This document shows, one piece after another, positions 1-9,250 of a DNA stretch of 26,353 nt; position 1 is the stretch's first letter, and the number at the start of each line of letters is the position of its first letter. The notes under the pieces were generated by a model. It had not been told where the DNA came from and ran no database searches. It saw nothing but the letters and a program-made list of their open reading frames with translations. The DNA comes from Dechloromonas sp. (GTDB lineage Bacteria > Pseudomonadota > Gammaproteobacteria > Burkholderiales > Rhodocyclaceae): NCBI GenBank assembly GCA_017302355.1, contig JAFLDQ010000036.1, positions 1-26,353 on the forward strand. The letters run 5' to 3'. Made by a program: the position numbers and the translations under genes.

Positions 1-2
1 GA

Positions 3-257
3 ATGAATACTTTGGCTAAATCGGTGCGCTTCGACGATTCGATGATGTGGGTCAGCCTGGCCGACGGCCGCCAACTGGGCGTGCCGCTGGCCTTCTTCCC
101 CCGGCTGTTGCAAGCGCAACCCGAACTGCGCGCCGCCGTTGTCATCAGCGGCGGTGGCCTGGGGCTGCATTGGGATGAACTCGACGAGGACATTTCCGTG
201 CCCGCCTTGCTCGCCGGGCAAGGCGACATGACGGCATCGCGCAAGCTGGCGGCATAA
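3..257 (+). CDS. DUF2442 domain protein
   Basis: An 84-residue protein that reads as a DUF2442 family member. Visible hallmarks are an N-terminal strand segment (VRFDDSMMWVSLADGR), a central GVPLAFFPRLL motif, and the closing LHWDELDEDISVPALLAG motif, where tryptophan, Asp/Glu and 'DISV..LL.G' are the conserved part of the family. DUF2442 proteins are small and poorly characterised, and often sit directly downstream of a DUF4160 gene in a pair resembling a toxin-antitoxin module. Any such partner would lie left of the window. The start is only two bases from the window edge, so the ribosome binding site and a possible longer N-terminus cannot be judged. Family assignment is fairly firm; function is unknown. 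Confidence 0.8.
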   Translation: MNTLAKSVRFDDSMMWVSLADGRQLGVPLAFFPRLLQAQPELRAAVVISGGGLGLHWDELDEDISVPALLAGQGDMTASRKLAA

Positions 258-358
258 GCATCGCGATGGGGCTGGTTTTGTCCGGGCCGGTGCTTTGGCG
301 TAGCGCCGGAGGCCTTGCGGGCTGAGTGTTCGGCGGGCGGATGGCGGAATGCCGCCGG

Positions 359-520
359 CTAGCGGAAAAACCATCTGGCGATGGCGAGCAAGCTCAGGAT
401 AAAGCCGGCTGCGACCAGCAGCAGGACCAGTCCGCCGGCGCCGGATGTGCCGGAAAAGAACAGCATGGCGGCGAGCAGCCAGCATAGCCAGGCAAGACGA
501 ATTTGAGTGGTAAGGGTCAT
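359..520 (-). CDS. Small two-helix membrane protein, function unknown
   Basis: A minus-strand miniprotein of 53 residues, beginning MTLTTQIRLAWLCW and ending IARWFFR. It has two hydrophobic stretches, about residues 8-24 and 28-47, separated by a short Ser/Gly turn (SGTSGAGG), so a membrane hairpin is likely. The chosen ATG has GGAG six bases upstream. Another in-frame ATG lies two codons earlier at 526, but GGAG touches it directly, which makes it the poorer start. Only the tail of a longer minus-strand frame is taken as the gene; the upstream part of that frame is antisense to the next gene and looks non-coding. It is divergent from the PcfJ-like gene, with about 130 bases between the starts. 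I do not recognise the family. Confidence 0.5.
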   Translation of the reverse strand: MTLTTQIRLAWLCWLLAAMLFFSGTSGAGGLVLLLVAAGFILSLLAIARWFFR

Positions 521-653
521 GTTCATCTCCGGGTGACTCCAGCATGATAATGGCTTGGCAGGCTCATGTTTTGAGCCTGTTGTCGGCCATACTGTGTTCA
601 CGCCCGGTTTTGCCCGCCACGCCACGCTCATCCCTTCGCCGAACAGCCGCCCG

Positions 654-2594
654 ATGCTCGCCTCACTCCCGGATTCGCTCTCCCCTGTTCCCGTCCGCCG
701 CTGGTGCGCGCGCCTCTGGCTGCCCGGCGCCGCGTTGGCGGGGCGCGAGCGCGACGAACAGGCGCGGCTCTGGCTGCTGCTGGACGATGGCCGCGTGCTC
801 GTCTTCCGCCTGGCCCATGCCGCGCCCGACGATGCTTTCCTCGATGCCGTGGCCTCGGTGGTCATCGACGACGCGCGCGGCGACACGCTGGAAATCGCGC
901 TCGATACGCCGACCCGCGCAACTTTTCTGGTCCTGTACGGCGCACCGGCGTCGCCGGTGGGGTGCGTGGAGGAATCTGTACCGGCGTTTGGCGCGGCGCT
1001 CGCGTTTCATGCGAGCCTCGATGGCGAGGCGCTGGCCGCCCTCGCCGACATGGCCGGCCCCAACACTTTCTGGGCCAGCGCACGCAATTACAACCGGCTC
1101 GCCGCGCATGCCCGACGCCAGGAGCGTTTGCAGGCGCTGACGCGCTTTCCCTTCCTGGTCGCGCCCATCCTCCTGAGTCGGCAGCGCTGGCCGAATCTGT
1201 CCGATGCCAAGCGTTACCGCTGGCGCGCCCATGACGCGGCGGTGGTCGAGGCGATCGAGCAGGGACGCGATCTGGTCGGGGCGCTGGCGACTTGCTACGG
1301 CATTTCGCGGGGGCTGGTGCGTTCGCCGTTCTGCGCGGCGCCGTGGGTTGCCTCCACGGGTCTTCCGCTGGCTGGATTCCTCCAGTTCGTCGACGCCATC
1401 CCGCCTAATCGGCGACCGCAGTCGGTGGCCGAGGTCGACGCTTATTCCAGCCACTTGCCCGCGCTGTGGGGCCTCTTTGGCACGCACCGGCAGTTCGGCG
1501 CCCGCGCCTTCCGGGCGGGCTATGCCGGGGTTTGGGAATCGCTCGAACGGCGATTCCCGGCGCTCAACGAGTCCATCGTCGATACAGTGGACTATCTGCA
1601 GGTTCTGGTGCGCTGGCTTGTGGCGAAGCATCGGTGGCAGATCGATTTTTGCCGCCTTGCCGCGCTGTGGGCCGGCGAACGCGGGCTGGCCTCGTTGCTG
1701 CTTGCGTCGACCCGCTGGCACGAGTTTCGCCAGCAACGCAGCGGTGGTTGCGACGACCCCGGTTTCCCGGGCGCAGTGCCTGCCATCGTCGGCCAGTGGC
1801 GCGAGGGTGCCTGGCAGGCCAGTGAATTGGCGACCCGCGAGCGTCTCGTCGAAGAGGGTCTGGTCATGCGCCATTGCGTTGCCGACTATTGGGAGGGCTG
1901 CGTTCGTCGCGCCAGCCGGGTCTTCGCGCTCGAATCGGGTCCGGGTGGCGGCGAGGGCGAGGCTTGTTCCGATCGGCGCGAGCGGGCCACGGCGCTCTTC
2001 GAGGACGAGGCCGGCGGCGCGCTGCCAAGGTATCGCCTTACCCAGTTGCGCGGCCCGAGGAATGCGCCGGCCAGCAAGGCGATGCATGCCTTCGCGCGAC
2101 GCGTCGCGCACGAGTTGAACGCGCCGTCATATGCCGGGCGGCGCGCACTGGCCAGTCGGGGTATCAAGATCAAGCTGAACCGGCAGGCGCCGCCCGAACT
2201 CGACGAGGCAAGCATCCAGGTGCTGGCCGCGCTGCTGGCGCTGCCGCCTTGGCCGGTGGCGGGGGAGGATGGCGGGATGCCGGCGAACCGGCTGCGGGCG
2301 CCGGTCGCGGGCTACGCCTATGCCTGCGATCCGGCCCGCGAGGCGTTTTTCGCCACGGGCCAGCCCCTGGCCCTGATTCGCGAGCCGGAGAACCCCCATG
2401 ACAGCCAGGCGATCCGGATCGAGTGGCGAGGAGAGAAGGTCGGTTACGTGCCGCGTCCCGACAATGCCGAACTGGCCGCGCAGATCGATGCCGGCGCGAC
2501 ATTTGCCGCGCGTATCGGCGACTTCGTTGCGCAGGCGCCGCTGTGGCAACGGCTGTGGTTCGAGATCGTGCTCGACGGCGGCGAGCGGCCGTAG
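654..2594 (+). CDS. PcfJ-like protein with C-terminal HIRAN domain
   Basis: A large protein of 646 residues from this ATG. The frame is open from 555 with only a TTG there, and neither start has a strong ribosome binding site. The middle region, about residues 380-505, matches the PcfJ-like family: 'TRERLVEEGLVMRHCVADYWEGC' around residue 405 is the typical EG..MRHCV..Y...C block, followed by the 'RYRLTQLRGPRNAPASKAM' block where PcfJ proteins have a conserved Q..G..N. The last 100 residues (about 547-646) form a HIRAN domain, recognisable by REPENPHDSQAIRI and GEKVGYVPRPDNAELA. HIRAN domains occur in SWI2/SNF2 helicases such as HLTF, where they bind single-stranded 3' DNA ends. The N-terminal 380 residues are not recognised. 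DNA binding is inferred; the cellular role is unknown. Confidence 0.75.
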   Translation: MLASLPDSLSPVPVRRWCARLWLPGAALAGRERDEQARLWLLLDDGRVLVFRLAHAAPDDAFLDAVASVVIDDARGDTLEIALDTPTRATFLVLYGAPASPVGCVEESVPAFGAALAFHASLDGEALAALADMAGPNTFWASARNYNRLAAHARRQERLQALTRFPFLVAPILLSRQRWPNLSDAKRYRWRAHDAAVVEAIEQGRDLVGALATCYGISRGLVRSPFCAAPWVASTGLPLAGFLQFVDAIPPNRRPQSVAEVDAYSSHLPALWGLFGTHRQFGARAFRAGYAGVWESLERRFPALNESIVDTVDYLQVLVRWLVAKHRWQIDFCRLAALWAGERGLASLLLASTRWHEFRQQRSGGCDDPGFPGAVPAIVGQWREGAWQASELATRERLVEEGLVMRHCVADYWEGCVRRASRVFALESGPGGGEGEACSDRRERATALFEDEAGGALPRYRLTQLRGPRNAPASKAMHAFARRVAHELNAPSYAGRRALASRGIKIKLNRQAPPELDEASIQVLAALLALPPWPVAGEDGGMPANRLRAPVAGYAYACDPAREAFFATGQPLALIREPENPHDSQAIRIEWRGEKVGYVPRPDNAELAAQIDAGATFAARIGDFVAQAPLWQRLWFEIVLDGGERP

Positions 2595-2669
2595 CGCACC
2601 GCTCAAGGCGTGGCGATTTCCGGCGCCGCTGCTGTGGCACAATCCGCCATCCCGTTTTCCGCGGCCGCC

Positions 2670-3353
2670 ATGAAATTCGCCCTGTCCCTGATCGCACTCG
2701 TCCTGCTCGCGCTGATTATCCCGCTCTTCATTCCCGGCGCCGGTAAGCAGGCGGGCGTCGATCCGAACGCCAACCTGCCGTGGCAGATCTCGGTGGACGG
2801 GCAGGGCGGCAGCACGGTGTTCGGGCTGCGGCCGGGCATCAGCACGCTCGGTGACGTGCGGCAGAAACTCGGTAACGAGATCGAGGTGGCGATCATCGCC
2901 GAACCGAACGAAATCGGCCTGCTGGAAGGCTATTACGCGCAGCTGCCGCTCGGTTTCGTGCTGGCGAAGATGGTGGTTACGGTCGACGCCACAAACGAGG
3001 CAATTTCCGCGATGCGCGAGCGGGCGCTCAAGGCCAAGCACATGGAGAGCACGACGCGCCGCATCACGCTGCATCCGGATGACCTGGCGGCGGCCGACCG
3101 CCTGCCGATCCGCGCCATCAGCGTCATTCCGACGGTGAATCTGGACGAGGCGACGATCGTCCAGCGCTTCGGCGAGCCGGGCGAGCGCATCGTCCTTTCC
3201 GACAGACGCACGCACCTGCTGTACCCGAAGCAGGGGCTGGATGTCGTGGTCGACAAGGATGGCAAGGAGCTGCTGCAATACGTTGCGCCGCAACAATTCG
3301 CCCGGCTGCGCGAGCCGCTGCTGGCGGCGCCGGGGGAAATCCGGCAACGCTGA
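2670..3353 (+). CDS. Membrane-anchored or secreted protein, function unknown
   Basis: A protein of 227 residues starting MKFALSLIALVLLALIIPLFIPGAGK. This N-terminus is a short basic start plus a 17-19 residue hydrophobic stretch, so a signal anchor is likely, with the rest in the periplasm. The mature part contains 'STVFGLRPGISTLGDVRQKLG' (about residues 48-68), typical of a domain that pairs a substrate-like strand with a helix, and later 'RAISVIPTVNLDEATIVQRFGEPGERI', which repeats the 'T..DV...LG/FG.P' pattern. The protein may therefore hold two copies of a SmpA/OmlA-like small alpha-beta unit; this is a pattern impression only. The start was chosen because the hydrophobic segment begins there; the frame is open from 2610. 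It is followed 71 bases later by ndk, which has its own promoter. Confidence 0.65.
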   Translation: MKFALSLIALVLLALIIPLFIPGAGKQAGVDPNANLPWQISVDGQGGSTVFGLRPGISTLGDVRQKLGNEIEVAIIAEPNEIGLLEGYYAQLPLGFVLAKMVVTVDATNEAISAMRERALKAKHMESTTRRITLHPDDLAAADRLPIRAISVIPTVNLDEATIVQRFGEPGERIVLSDRRTHLLYPKQGLDVVVDKDGKELLQYVAPQQFARLREPLLAAPGEIRQR

Positions 3354-3376
3354 GCCGGGCGCGCGCGCTCCATATC

Positions 3377-3385
3377 TGCTAAAAT
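3377..3385 (+). promoter_or_regulatory. Probable extended -10 promoter of ndk
   Basis: TGCTAAAAT lies about 40 bases before the ndk start. TAAAAT is one base from the TATAAT consensus and carries the TGN extension, which can replace a -35 box. I see no good -35 hexamer at the right distance. It sits in the 71-base gap between genes. Confidence 0.5.
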
Positions 3386-3424
3386 CCTCCGTTTTTCAAC
3401 CGACTAGCATTGCGGAGCAATCAC

Positions 3425-3853
3425 ATGGCCATCGAACGCACCCTCTCCATCATCAAACCCGACGCCGTCGCCAAGAACGTCATCGGCCAGATCTATTCCC
3501 GTTTCGAAGGCGCCGGCCTCAAGGTCATCGCCGCCCGCATGACCTGGCTGTCCGCCCAGGAAGCCGGCCAGTTCTACGCAGTGCACAAGGAGCGCCCCTT
3601 CTTCAAGGATCTGGTCGAGTTCATGACCTCCGGCCCGGTGATGATCCAGTGCCTCGAAGGCGACAACGCCATCGCCAGGAACCGCGAGCTGATGGGCGCC
3701 ACCGACCCGAAGAAGGCCGACAAGGGCACCATCCGCGCCGATTTCGCCGAATCCATCGACGCCAATGCCGTGCATGGCTCCGATGCGCCGGAAACCGCGG
3801 CCGTGGAAATCGCCTTCTTCTTCCCGGGTATGAACACCTATTCGGGTCGTTGA
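3425..3853 (+). CDS. ndk: Nucleoside diphosphate kinase
   Basis: Transfers the terminal phosphate of ATP to nucleoside diphosphates through a phosphohistidine, balancing NTP and dNTP pools in the cytoplasm. The product is 142 residues, the normal bacterial length. The N-terminal [15 protein letters not shown] is the family signature, and [16 protein letters not shown] contains the active-site His117 followed by the conserved GSD. The start is set by the MAIERT beginning, usual for Ndk, with GGAG seven bases upstream at 3414-3417. That site lies inside a small inverted repeat. The gene is followed ten bases later by rlmN, an order common in Betaproteobacteria, and both are probably transcribed from the promoter before ndk. 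Confidence 0.97.
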   Translation: MAIERTLSIIKPDAVAKNVIGQIYSRFEGAGLKVIAARMTWLSAQEAGQFYAVHKERPFFKDLVEFMTSGPVMIQCLEGDNAIARNRELMGATDPKKADKGTIRADFAESIDANAVHGSDAPETAAVEIAFFFPGMNTYSGR

Positions 3854-3863
3854 TCCAAGCCGT

Positions 3864-4958
3864 ATGACCGTCAACCTGCTGGATTTCGATGCCGAAGGCC
3901 TGACCGCCTGGTTTGCCGGGCAGGGCGAAAAGCCCTTCCGCGCCAAACAGGTGCTGCGCTGGATCCATCGTGCCGGCGTGGCGGATTTCGACGCCATGAC
4001 CGACATCGCCAGGAGCCTGCGTGAAAAGCTCAAGGCGAAGGCGGTCGTGGCGCCGCCGGCGGTCGTTTCCGACAAGCTGTCGGACGACGGCGCGCGCAAG
4101 TTCCTGGTCGATGTCGGCAACGGTAACGCCGTCGAAACGGTGTTCATTCCCGAGGACGACCGCGGCACGCTGTGCGTGTCCACGCAGGCCGGCTGCGCGC
4201 TCGATTGCGCTTTCTGCTCGACCGGCAAGCAGGGTTTCAACCGCAACCTGACGGTGGCCGAGATCATCGGCCAGCTGTGGCAGGCCAACCAGGCGCTCGG
4301 TGCGGTCCACGGCGACGAACGGGTCATTTCCAATGTCGTCCTGATGGGCATGGGCGAGCCGCTCGCCAATTTCGAGAACTCGGTCACGGCGCTGCGCCTG
4401 ATGCTCGACGACAACGCCTACGGCTTGTCGCGCCGCCGCGTCACGGTGTCCACCTCGGGGCTGGTGCCGGTCATGGACCGCCTGCGCGACGAGTGCCCGG
4501 TGGCCCTGGCGGTGTCGCTGCATGCGCCGAACGACCGCTTGCGCGACGAACTGGTGCCGATCAACCGGAAGTATCCGCTCAAGGAACTGATGGCCGCCTG
4601 CCGGCGCTACCTGGAAAAGGCGCCGCGCGACTTCATTACCTTCGAGTACGTGATGCTCGCCGGCATCAACGACAGCGACGCGCACGCCCGCGAACTGCTG
4701 GCGCTGGTGAAGGGCGTGCCCTGCAAGTTCAACCTGATCCCCTTCAACCCCTTCCCAAGCTCGCCCTTCCGGCGTTCGCCGGGCGAGCGGGTGCGCCGGT
4801 TTGCCGATATTCTGATGCAGGCCGGCATCGTCACCACGACGCGCAGGACACGCGGCGACGACATCGACGCAGCCTGCGGCCAGTTGGCCGGGCAGGTGCA
4901 GGACAAGACCCGGCGCACAGCCGGGCGGATCATTCCCCTTCAGGAGGCAAGAGCATGA
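3864..4958 (+). CDS. rlmN: Dual-specificity RNA methyltransferase RlmN
   Basis: A radical-SAM methyltransferase making 2-methyladenosine at A2503 of 23S rRNA and at A37 of certain tRNAs. The protein has 364 residues, normal for RlmN. The iron-sulfur cluster motif CALDCAFC gives Cys111, Cys115 and Cys118. '[13 protein letters not shown]' is the GEP/SAM-binding element, and '[17 protein letters not shown]' is typical of the RlmN/Cfr family. Near the C-terminus [12 protein letters not shown] supplies Cys338, the counterpart of the second catalytic cysteine (Cys355 in E. coli) that handles the methyl adduct on RNA. The stop overlaps the start of pilF as ATGA, so the two are translationally coupled. 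The ndk-rlmN-pilF-rodZ order is classical. Confidence 0.97.
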   Translation: MTVNLLDFDAEGLTAWFAGQGEKPFRAKQVLRWIHRAGVADFDAMTDIARSLREKLKAKAVVAPPAVVSDKLSDDGARKFLVDVGNGNAVETVFIPEDDRGTLCVSTQAGCALDCAFCSTGKQGFNRNLTVAEIIGQLWQANQALGAVHGDERVISNVVLMGMGEPLANFENSVTALRLMLDDNAYGLSRRRVTVSTSGLVPVMDRLRDECPVALAVSLHAPNDRLRDELVPINRKYPLKELMAACRRYLEKAPRDFITFEYVMLAGINDSDAHARELLALVKGVPCKFNLIPFNPFPSSPFRRSPGERVRRFADILMQAGIVTTTRRTRGDDIDAACGQLAGQVQDKTRRTAGRIIPLQEARA

Positions 4959-5833
4959 CTGGCTCGAGAATGAAAGTGAGGATTCTGGCCTTGTGCCTCG
5001 GCGCATGCGGTGCGCTCTCCGCGCACGCCCAGCAGAAACTGGAGTGGGTCACGATTCCCCCGGTGACGAACGCGCCCGGCGTCAGCCCTGGCGTCAGCTC
5101 TGGCGGTGGGCCGGTCAACGCCCCGGAGCCGGAGGCTGCGCAAGTCAGGCCGGCCGAGCCGAAACAGCGCTCCAGGATTCATACCGAGCTGGCGGCCGCC
5201 TACTATCAGGCCGGTAGCATGGCGGTGGCGCTTGAGGAAACACGCATCGCCCTCGAGGCGGATCCCGAGAATGTTCAGGCGCTGAGCGTGCGCGGCCTGG
5301 TCCATGCCCAGCTCAAGGAAAACGCCAAGGCCGAGGAGGATTTCCAGCGGGCGCTCAGGATCGCCCCGAAGAATCCCGACGTCAACAACAACTACGGCTG
5401 GTTCCTCTGCGACATCGGCCAGCCGCGGCAGTCGATCCAGTACTTCCTGAACGCGCTGAAGGATCCGCTCTACGAAACGCCCGAGGTGGCCTACACCAAC
5501 GCCGGCAGTTGCGCGATGAAGGCCGGGGATGTCGACGGAGCGCTGAATTATCTGCTGGAGGCGCTGCGCCTCTCCAGGAACGCCGCCCCGGCGATCCGCT
5601 ACAAGCTGGCGGAACTGCTCTATCAGCGCGGCAATCTCGACGAGGCGAAAGTCTATCTGGGCGAGGCGATCAAGGCGATGGAGCCGCCGTCCGCCGAGGC
5701 GCTCTGGCTTGCCGTCCGCCTCGAGCGCAAGCTCGGCAACAAGGCGGGCGAGGGAAACTACGCGTCGCAGCTGCGTGGCCGCTATCCGACATCGAAGGAA
5801 TACCAGGCCTTCCTCAAGGGGAATTTTGAATGA
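4955..5833 (+). CDS. pilF: Type IV pilus biogenesis/stability protein PilF (PilW), TPR protein
   Basis: A 292-residue tetratricopeptide-repeat protein. PilF is the pilotin that brings the PilQ secretin to the outer membrane in type IV pilus assembly. The start has AGGAGG seven bases upstream and overlaps the rlmN stop. The N-terminus is a signal peptide that can be read two ways: a lipobox-like LGAC at Cys18, or an ordinary cleavage site after SAHA. A Pro/Gly-rich linker follows. TPR units begin near residue 70 ([19 protein letters not shown]), then '[19 protein letters not shown]', '[18 protein letters not shown]', '[17 protein letters not shown]' and '[18 protein letters not shown]'. The [10 protein letters not shown] block is characteristic of PilF/PilW. 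No other pilus gene lies in the window; pilF is usually separate from the rest and placed between rlmN and rodZ. Confidence 0.92.
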   Translation: MTGSRMKVRILALCLGACGALSAHAQQKLEWVTIPPVTNAPGVSPGVSSGGGPVNAPEPEAAQVRPAEPKQRSRIHTELAAAYYQAGSMAVALEETRIALEADPENVQALSVRGLVHAQLKENAKAEEDFQRALRIAPKNPDVNNNYGWFLCDIGQPRQSIQYFLNALKDPLYETPEVAYTNAGSCAMKAGDVDGALNYLLEALRLSRNAAPAIRYKLAELLYQRGNLDEAKVYLGEAIKAMEPPSAEALWLAVRLERKLGNKAGEGNYASQLRGRYPTSKEYQAFLKGNFE

Positions 5834-6726
5834 CCGAGACAGTCAGCCCTGATCTGTCGACTGCCGCAACCGGCGAGGCGGGCAGCGGGATCCTCCCGGG
5901 GGTCGGCGCCCGTCTGCGGCGGGCGCGCGAGATGCGCCAGATGACGATCGACGATGTCGCGCTGGCCCTCAAGCTGGGGCCGCGCCAGGTCGAGGCGCTC
6001 GAGAACGGCAACTGGCACGGTTTGCCGGGGCACACCTTCATTCGCGGTTTCGTCCGCAACTATGCCCGCGCCCTGCAGATCGACGCCGGGCCGCTGATGG
6101 ATCAGCTGGACGACACGCTGGAGAAGCCGGCCGACAGCCTGAACGTTCCCGCGGGCCGGCCGGCGACGATGCCGAGCGGCCCGCAGCGGCGCAACCGCCC
6201 GCTGATTCTCGCCGGTCTGGTGTTCGTGGTGCTGGCGGTGCTGGCCTATGCGCTCTTGCCCGATGACCTTTCGGCGCTGCGCGAGCGTGTTCAGGGATCG
6301 ATCGATTCGGTGGCGCGCAAGGAACCGGCGCCGGCGCCGTCAACCGGTTCGCCGGCGGCGACCCCGGCGGCGTCCAGCGAACCCGTATTTCCGCCGGGTT
6401 CGACGCAACATCAGGTCATGAATCCGCAGGCGCACGCGCCCGCCGAGATGGCCCCGGCGCCGCTTGCCGCACCGGCGGCGCGTACGGACGATGCGCCGCT
6501 GCGCTTCGTGTTCACCGGCGAGTCGTGGGTCGAGGTGCGCAACCGCGACAACAAGGTCGTCTTTACGCAGGTCGGCGCGGCCGGCTCCGAACAGGCCGTC
6601 GCGGTTGCGGGGCCGCTGTCGCTGGTCATCGGCTACGCTCCGGGCGTGAAACTGTTCTGGCGCGGCCAGGCCGTCGATCTGGCGCCGCATACCAAGGGCG
6701 AAGTCGCCCGCCTCGTCCTGGAGTAG
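5830..6726 (+). CDS. rodZ: Cytoskeletal protein RodZ
   Basis: A bitopic inner-membrane protein that links the MreB actin-like filament to the elongation machinery and supports rod shape. Of 298 residues, about 23-90 form the helix-turn-helix domain ([19 protein letters not shown], then [27 protein letters not shown]), which in RodZ binds MreB rather than mainly DNA. Basic residues precede a single membrane span at about 124-143. A Pro/Ala-rich periplasmic linker of roughly 75 residues follows, and the C-terminal 75 residues are the DUF4115 domain with the typical '[16 protein letters not shown]' start. The start overlaps the pilF stop as ATGA. The last codons carry the ribosome binding site of ispG. 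Confidence 0.94.
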   Translation: MTETVSPDLSTAATGEAGSGILPGVGARLRRAREMRQMTIDDVALALKLGPRQVEALENGNWHGLPGHTFIRGFVRNYARALQIDAGPLMDQLDDTLEKPADSLNVPAGRPATMPSGPQRRNRPLILAGLVFVVLAVLAYALLPDDLSALRERVQGSIDSVARKEPAPAPSTGSPAATPAASSEPVFPPGSTQHQVMNPQAHAPAEMAPAPLAAPAARTDDAPLRFVFTGESWVEVRNRDNKVVFTQVGAAGSEQAVAVAGPLSLVIGYAPGVKLFWRGQAVDLAPHTKGEVARLVLE

Positions 6727-6730
6727 GCCG

Positions 6731-7960
6731 TTGACTGCGGTTGCCCGGCGGTTGACGCGCGAGTGCCTGATCGGCCATGTGCAACTGGGCGGCGGCTTGC
6801 CGGTCGTCATCCAGTCGATGACCAACACCGATACCGCCGACTACCTGTCCACCGCGTTGCAGACCGCCGAACTGGCGCGCGCTGGTTCGGAGCTGGTGCG
6901 CATCACCGTCAATACTCCGGAAGCGGCGGCGGCCGTGCCGAAGATCCGCGACCATCTCGACAGGATGGGTTGCGACGTGCCGCTGATCGGCGACTTCCAC
7001 TACAACGGCCATCGCCTGCTGACCGGGGAGCCGGCCTGCGCCGAAGCGCTTGCCAAGTACCGCATCAACCCCGGCAACGTCGGCTTCGGCCGGAAGAAGG
7101 ACGAGCAGTTCGCGCAGATGGTCGAGCTCGCCTGCCGCCATGACAGGCCGGTGCGCATCGGCGTCAACTGGGGCAGCCTCGACCAGGATTTGCTGGCGCG
7201 AATAATGGACGAAAATTCGCGTCGACCGCAACCGCTTGACGCCACCGGGATCATGCGTCAGGCGATGGTCACGTCGGCGCTCGAGTCGGCCGCGAGAGCC
7301 GAGCAAATCGGGCTGGCCGGCGAGAAGATCATCCTGTCGTGCAAGGTGTCGAGCGTGCAGGACCTGATCGCCATCTACCGCGAACTGGCCGGGCGCGCCG
7401 ACTACGCGCTGCACCTCGGGTTGACCGAGGCCGGCATGGGGTCGAAGGGCATCGTCGCGTCCACCGCGGCGCTCGCCGTGCTGCTGCAGGAAGGCATCGG
7501 CGACACCATCCGCATCTCGCTGACGCCGGAGCCGGGCGGTTCGCGCGCGCAGGAAGTCATCGTCGCCCAGGAGATCCTGCAAACGATGGGGCTGCGCGCC
7601 TTCGCGCCGCTGGTCGTGGCCTGTCCGGGGTGCGGGCGGACGACCTCGACCTTCTTCCAGGAACTGGCCGGCGAGGTGCAGGATTTCGTCCGCGCCCGAA
7701 TGCCGGAATGGAAGCTGCATTACGACGGCGCCGAGAACATGACCCTGGCCGTCATGGGCTGCATCGTCAACGGCCCGGGCGAGTCGAAGCACGCCAACAT
7801 CGGCATCTCGCTGCCGGGCACCGGCGAAGCGCCGTCGGCGCCGGTCTACGAGGACGGCGTCAAGACGGTGACGCTGAAAGGCGACCATATCGCCGGCGAA
7901 TTCAAGGACATCATCGAGCGCTACGTCCGGCGCACCTACAGGAAGAAACTGCCGGCATGA
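6731..7960 (+). CDS. ispG: 4-hydroxy-3-methylbut-2-enyl diphosphate synthase
   Basis: The penultimate MEP-pathway enzyme, an iron-sulfur protein converting MEcPP to HMBPP. The product has 409 residues with IspG blocks: '[12 protein letters not shown]' near the N-terminus, 'CRINPGN'-type [12 protein letters not shown], 'RIGVNWGSL', '[16 protein letters not shown]', and the C-terminal cluster domain with ACPGCGR (Cys298, Cys301) and [10 protein letters not shown] (Cys344 and catalytic Glu351). The start is a TTG, with GGAG seven bases upstream spanning the end of rodZ; I see no ATG near the expected N-terminus, so TTG is well supported. A 40-residue insertion relative to the E. coli enzyme, around the sequence after 'NWGSL', is normal for the betaproteobacterial form. 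The gene overlaps hisS as ATGA. Confidence 0.96.
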   Translation: MTAVARRLTRECLIGHVQLGGGLPVVIQSMTNTDTADYLSTALQTAELARAGSELVRITVNTPEAAAAVPKIRDHLDRMGCDVPLIGDFHYNGHRLLTGEPACAEALAKYRINPGNVGFGRKKDEQFAQMVELACRHDRPVRIGVNWGSLDQDLLARIMDENSRRPQPLDATGIMRQAMVTSALESAARAEQIGLAGEKIILSCKVSSVQDLIAIYRELAGRADYALHLGLTEAGMGSKGIVASTAALAVLLQEGIGDTIRISLTPEPGGSRAQEVIVAQEILQTMGLRAFAPLVVACPGCGRTTSTFFQELAGEVQDFVRARMPEWKLHYDGAENMTLAVMGCIVNGPGESKHANIGISLPGTGEAPSAPVYEDGVKTVTLKGDHIAGEFKDIIERYVRRTYRKKLPA

Positions 7961-9246
7961 GTCAGAAGCTGCAGGCCGTGCGCGGGATGAACGACATCCT
8001 GCCCGACGAGGCCGAATTCTGGGAAATGTTCGAGGACACCGTCCGTTCGTGGCTGAAGAGCTACGGCTACCGGCCGATCCGCCTGCCCATCGTCGAGCCG
8101 ACGCCGCTCTTCAAGCGCGCCATCGGCGAAGTGACCGACATCGTCGAGAAGGAGATGTATTCCTTCATCGACAGCCTCAACGGCGAAGCGCTGACGCTGC
8201 GCCCGGAAGGGACGGCCGGTTGCGTGCGCGCCGTCATCGAGCACAACCTGATCGCCCGCCAGCCGCAGCGGCTCTACTACATCGGCCAGATGTTCCGCCA
8301 CGAGCGGCCGCAGAAGGGCCGCTATCGCCAGTTCCACCAGGTCGGCGTCGAGGCGCTTGGCTACGAGGGGCCGGACATCGATGCCGAAATGATCCTGATG
8401 GGCGCCCGCCTGTGGGCCGACCTTGGCCTGGACGGCATCGAGCTGCAGATCAACAGCCTCGGCCAGCCGGAGGAGCGCGCCCGCCACCGCGCGGCGCTGG
8501 TCGCCTACCTCGAGGAGCACGCCGAACTGCTCGACGACGATTCACGGCGCCGCCTCCACAGCAATCCGCTGCGCATCCTCGACAGCAAGAATCCCGATCT
8601 GCAGGAACTGTGCGCCGCCGCGCCCCGGCTGATCGATTTCCTCGGCCCCGAATCGCTGCTCCATTTCGAAGGCGTGCAGCGTGTCCTGCGCGACGCCGGC
8701 CTGCACTATACGGTCAACCCGCGCCTGGTGCGCGGGCTGGACTATTACAATCTGACCGTGTTCGAGTGGGTCACCGATCGCCTCGGCGCACAGGGCACCA
8801 TCTGTGCCGGCGGGCGCTTCGACGGCCTGGTCGAGCAACTGGGCGGCAAGCCGGCTCCGGCCTGCGGCTTCGCCATGGGCGTCGAGCGGCTGATCGCGCT
8901 GATCCGCGATGCCGGGGGCGAACCGGCCGGCGCGGCGCCGGATGTCTATCTGGTGCATCACGGCGAGGGCGCTTCGCGGCTGGCCTTCCGCGTCGCCGAA
9001 GGACTGCGCGATCAGGCGATCGATGTCCTGCTGCATTGCGGCGGCGGCAGCTTCAAGTCGCAGATGAAGAAGGCCGACGGCAGCGGCGCGACCTTTGCCG
9101 TCATCATCGGCGACGACGAAGCGTCGACCGGGGAAGCACAACTCAAGCCGTTGCGCGAGGAAGGGGCGGCGCAGTTGAAACTGAAAGTCGATGATCTGGC
9201 GGAAGCCATCATCGGACAATTGATCGATTCGGACGAAGAGGAATAG
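7957..9246 (+). CDS. hisS: Histidine--tRNA ligase
   Basis: A class II aminoacyl-tRNA synthetase charging tRNA-His in the cytoplasm. The length is 429 residues (E. coli has 424). It starts with the standard '[14 protein letters not shown]' block. Motif 1 lies around '[17 protein letters not shown]', motif 2 is [16 protein letters not shown], the HisRS-specific histidine-binding signature is [15 protein letters not shown], and motif 3 is [11 protein letters not shown]. The C-terminal 90 residues form the anticodon-binding domain, with '[22 protein letters not shown]'-type sequence. The start overlaps the ispG stop, with AGGAAG about 11 bases upstream. This is the true synthetase; the paralogous regulatory subunit HisZ is further right in the same window. 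Confidence 0.97.
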   Translation: MSQKLQAVRGMNDILPDEAEFWEMFEDTVRSWLKSYGYRPIRLPIVEPTPLFKRAIGEVTDIVEKEMYSFIDSLNGEALTLRPEGTAGCVRAVIEHNLIARQPQRLYYIGQMFRHERPQKGRYRQFHQVGVEALGYEGPDIDAEMILMGARLWADLGLDGIELQINSLGQPEERARHRAALVAYLEEHAELLDDDSRRRLHSNPLRILDSKNPDLQELCAAAPRLIDFLGPESLLHFEGVQRVLRDAGLHYTVNPRLVRGLDYYNLTVFEWVTDRLGAQGTICAGGRFDGLVEQLGGKPAPACGFAMGVERLIALIRDAGGEPAGAAPDVYLVHHGEGASRLAFRVAEGLRDQAIDVLLHCGGGSFKSQMKKADGSGATFAVIIGDDEASTGEAQLKPLREEGAAQLKLKVDDLAEAIIGQLIDSDEEE

Positions 9247-9250
9247 GCAG

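Noticed and set aside
663..2111. Long minus-strand frame of 482 codons
   Set aside because: It is antisense to the PcfJ-HIRAN gene, is rich in Arg and Ala with no family motif, and is a usual by-product of high GC content.
2635..2652. TGGCAC-like sigma-54 promoter before the membrane-anchored gene
   Set aside because: The -12 element is absent: GC falls two bases too early and no TTGC follows.
3621..5006. Minus-strand frame of 461 codons
   Set aside because: It is antisense to ndk and rlmN, which have intact motifs and starts.
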